This document shows, in pieces, positions 5,294-6,305 of a stretch of 6,305 bases of DNA. Source of the DNA: an uncultured Streptococcus sp. (lineage in GTDB: Bacteria > Bacillota > Bacilli > Lactobacillales > Streptococcaceae); the NCBI GenBank assembly GCA_902480035.1, contig CABSRC010000091.1:1-6305 (forward strand). The letters are read 5' to 3'. Both the position numbers and the translations under genes were made by a program. Each line of letters begins with the position of its first letter. Positions within the stretch are counted from its first letter, which is position 1. The notes beneath the pieces are model-generated. The model was given only the letters and a program-made list of their open reading frames with translations. It made no database searches and was not told where the DNA came from.

Positions 5294-5915
5294 AAAACTA
5301 TTGCTATTAACTTCTATGGTGATACTCTTCCCCATACTTTGGGGGCTGATAATTTGGCCGCAATTGCCTAACCAAATCCCGATTCACTTTAATGTTGCTG
5401 GTCAGGCCAATAATTTCCAATCGAAGCCACTGGCCGTGTTCGGTCTTCCTCTTTTCCTTCTCTTGGTGCATCTGTTTGTGATTTTCATGACCGCACGTGA
5501 TCCTAAGAATCGCACGATGAATGAGAAAATGGGAAAAGTGATCTACTGGTTGACTCCAATAGTCTCCTTAAGTGTCTTCTATCTCATCTATAGTAAGGCG
5601 CTAGGCTCTACGACCAATCCCTCTATTGTTGTTTCTGCTTTGCTAGGCCTCATCTTTGTGATCATGGGCAATTACATGCCGAAGCTAAAAGTGAACTATA
5701 CGGTTGGAATCCGTCTGCCTTGGACCTTGCAGAGTGAAGATAACTGGCACAAAACCCATCGCTTGGCAGGGAAATTATGGGTCCTCGGAGGTTTGATACT
5801 TCTTATTGAAGCAGGTATTCAGTTCGCTGTCCCTTATGTAATGGGGATCGTCATCCTCACCATTGTTCTCATTCCGATCCTATATTCTTATCAATTAAGT
5901 CGGAAAGATTGTTAG
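5280..5915 (+). CDS. sdpI: SdpI-family immunity / signal-transducing membrane protein
   Basis: A 211-residue membrane protein of the same size as B. subtilis SdpI (about 207). Six hydrophobic segments can be placed at about 6-26, 51-72, 86-106, 114-131, 165-182 and 184-204. After the first segment lies the DUF1648 signature LPNQIPIHFNVAGQANNF (29-46). The SdpI signature GNYMPKLKVNYTVGIRLPWT (130-149) with NWHKTHRLAGKLW (155-167) connects segments 4 and 5. In B. subtilis, SdpI protects against the SdpC killing peptide and, once bound to it, captures SdpR and derepresses the operon. Here it is the second gene after sdpR, with a 14-bp overlap and then a terminator. No sdpA, sdpB or sdpC is present in the window, so the signal it answers to is unknown; it may defend against toxins of neighbours. 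Confidence 0.9.
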   Translation: MKMNKKLLLLTSMVILFPILWGLIIWPQLPNQIPIHFNVAGQANNFQSKPLAVFGLPLFLLLVHLFVIFMTARDPKNRTMNEKMGKVIYWLTPIVSLSVFYLIYSKALGSTTNPSIVVSALLGLIFVIMGNYMPKLKVNYTVGIRLPWTLQSEDNWHKTHRLAGKLWVLGGLILLIEAGIQFAVPYVMGIVILTIVLIPILYSYQLSRKDC

Positions 5916-5934
5916 TATAAAAAATAACCAGAGA

Positions 5935-5962
5935 AGAAGCAGTTGGTAATTGCTTCTTTTTC
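5935..5962 (+). terminator. Rho-independent terminator of sdpRI
   Basis: AGAAGCA (5935-5941) pairs with TGCTTCT (5951-5957). The stem can gain three inner pairs (one G-U) and A-T pairs outside. T follows to 5961, and a further T-rich tract begins at 5966. It starts 20 bp after the sdpI stop. Confidence 0.75.
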
Positions 5963-5986
5963 GGTTGTTTTTGCTTGTTCTCATGA

Positions 5987-6008
5987 AAATAGATTAGATT
6001 ACATCTAA
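5987..6008. promoter_or_regulatory. Degenerate SdpR-operator-like site
   Basis: AAATAGATTAGA (5987-5998) is identical to 4989-5000 of the sdpR control region. It includes TTAGA (5994-5998), which pairs with TCTAA (6004-6008) across a 5-nt spacer, one base shorter than in O1 and O2. It lies downstream of the sdpRI terminator and no clear gene starts next to it. It could be a weak regulator site or a leftover of a duplication. Confidence 0.3.
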
Positions 6009-6122
6009 ACATACGCTCTTAATAAATCTGAAGCAGTTGACATTTACCTTAATAAGATTAATCAAATTCGAGAAGAAAAAAGTAGTGATTCTATTGGTTT
6101 ATATTGCAATGTACTCAAATGA
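6009..6122 (+). pseudogene. Possible gene remnant (open frame without start)
   Basis: A 37-codon open frame with no ATG or convincing start reads ALNKSEAVDIYLNKINQIRE and ends IGLYCNVLK before TGA. The composition (amphipathic, Lys/Glu/Ile/Asn) looks like a real protein fragment rather than random translation, but I recognise no family. No ribosome binding site or promoter is visible. It is most simply a decayed piece of a gene in this AT-rich tail, and chance is a fair alternative. Confidence 0.2.
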
Positions 6123-6130
6123 ACAAAAAG

Positions 6131-6166
6131 AAAAAAGCCTTTGAAATGTTGATTTCAAAGGCTTTT
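6131..6166. terminator. Strong bidirectional terminator hairpin
   Basis: AAAAGCCTTTGAAAT (6133-6147), loop GTTG, ATTTCAAAGGCTTTT (6152-6166): a perfect 15-bp stem. Plus-strand reading ends in TTTTGTTT. Minus-strand reading ends in six T (complement of 6131-6136) and a further T-rich run, so the minus direction looks stronger. It may serve a gene entering from the right side on the minus strand. Confidence 0.75.
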
Positions 6167-6305
6167 GTTTACTCAATTATTTAACTTCTATATAGATATC
6201 AACCGATATCAACTTTCTATTTTGAAATACCAAAATACTTGATATTATATGTTTTTGAAACTAGTTTCAAAGTGCTAATATTGACATGCAACAATTAAGT
6301 GGTAG
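6167..6305. other. AT-rich tail without a supported gene
   Basis: No frame of useful length is found on either strand. Visible structure: a tandem GATATCAAC at 6195-6203 and 6205-6213 (10-bp period), an inverted TTGATAT at 6239-6245, and an 18-bp perfect palindrome at 6254-6271. A minus-strand frame ends with ...SVDIYIEVK and TAA at 6177-6179, close to the terminator, but it is broken 28 codons upstream. Confidence 0.4.
6254..6271. repeat. 18-bp perfect palindrome
   Basis: TTTGAAACTAGTTTCAAA, symmetric with no spacer, centred at 6262/6263. This is the size expected of a dimeric repressor operator, but the gene it would control lies outside the window if it exists. Confidence 0.4.

Noticed and set aside
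6037..6058. Promoter formed by TTGACA (6037-6042) and TAAGAT (6053-6058)
   Set aside because: The spacer is only 10 bp, too short for a sigma-A promoter, and no -10 is found at the proper distance.
6177..6260. Minus-strand C-terminal gene fragment ending at 6177
   Set aside because: Only 28 codons before an in-frame stop, with no homology recognised; its closeness to the terminator is suggestive but not enough for a feature.

Overview
The window looks like chromosomal DNA of an oral Streptococcus, most likely of the sanguinis/parasanguinis type. That placement rests on recognised protein families (an Enterococcus/Streptococcus-type V-ATPase, a homologue of the group B streptococcal surface protein Sip), a WalR/VicR box upstream of that surface protein, and the moderate GC and Firmicute-style signals. 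The species is not proven.

Layout. (1) Positions 1-1691 hold the 3' end of a V-type ATPase operon: ntpB (5' end outside the window), then ntpD three bases later. (2) Positions 1692-2165 carry a folded inverted-repeat element (1710-1850) that looks like a dispersed intergenic repeat, a strong rho-independent terminator (1918-1955), and then the upstream region of the next gene, with a perfect tandem WalR/VicR box. (3) Positions 2166-3308 encode a secreted LysM protein homologous to Sip, with a Pro/Ala/Glu linker and a C-terminal domain whose His/Asp pattern resembles LAS-type zinc peptidases. (4) Two back-to-back terminators separate it from a convergent CynX/NimT-like MFS transporter on the minus strand (3391-4560). 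The transporter's start is set by an AGGAGG site and an extended -10 promoter. (5) Positions 4600-4910 contain no convincing large gene, but do contain nested inverted repeats and one possible 21-codon ORF. (6) Positions 4916-5915 are an SdpR/SdpI pair: a cysteine-free ArsR-family repressor and a six-segment SdpI-type immunity protein, translationally overlapped. The promoter is near-consensus and bracketed by two copies of one palindrome, which are very likely the SdpR operators. No SdpA, SdpB or SdpC toxin gene is visible. (7) The AT-rich tail (5916-6305) has a terminator for sdpRI, a degenerate third copy of the operator-like motif, a possible gene remnant, a long perfect bidirectional hairpin and an 18-bp palindrome.

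How it works together. The segments look like four independent units: proton/sodium pumping (ntp), cell-wall surface protein under envelope-stress control (sip-like), small-molecule transport (MFS), and an autoregulated envelope-immunity pair (sdpRI). The most interesting parts are the dual-operator sdpRI promoter without a cognate toxin, the folded repeat after ntpD, and the predicted metallopeptidase domain of the Sip-like protein.
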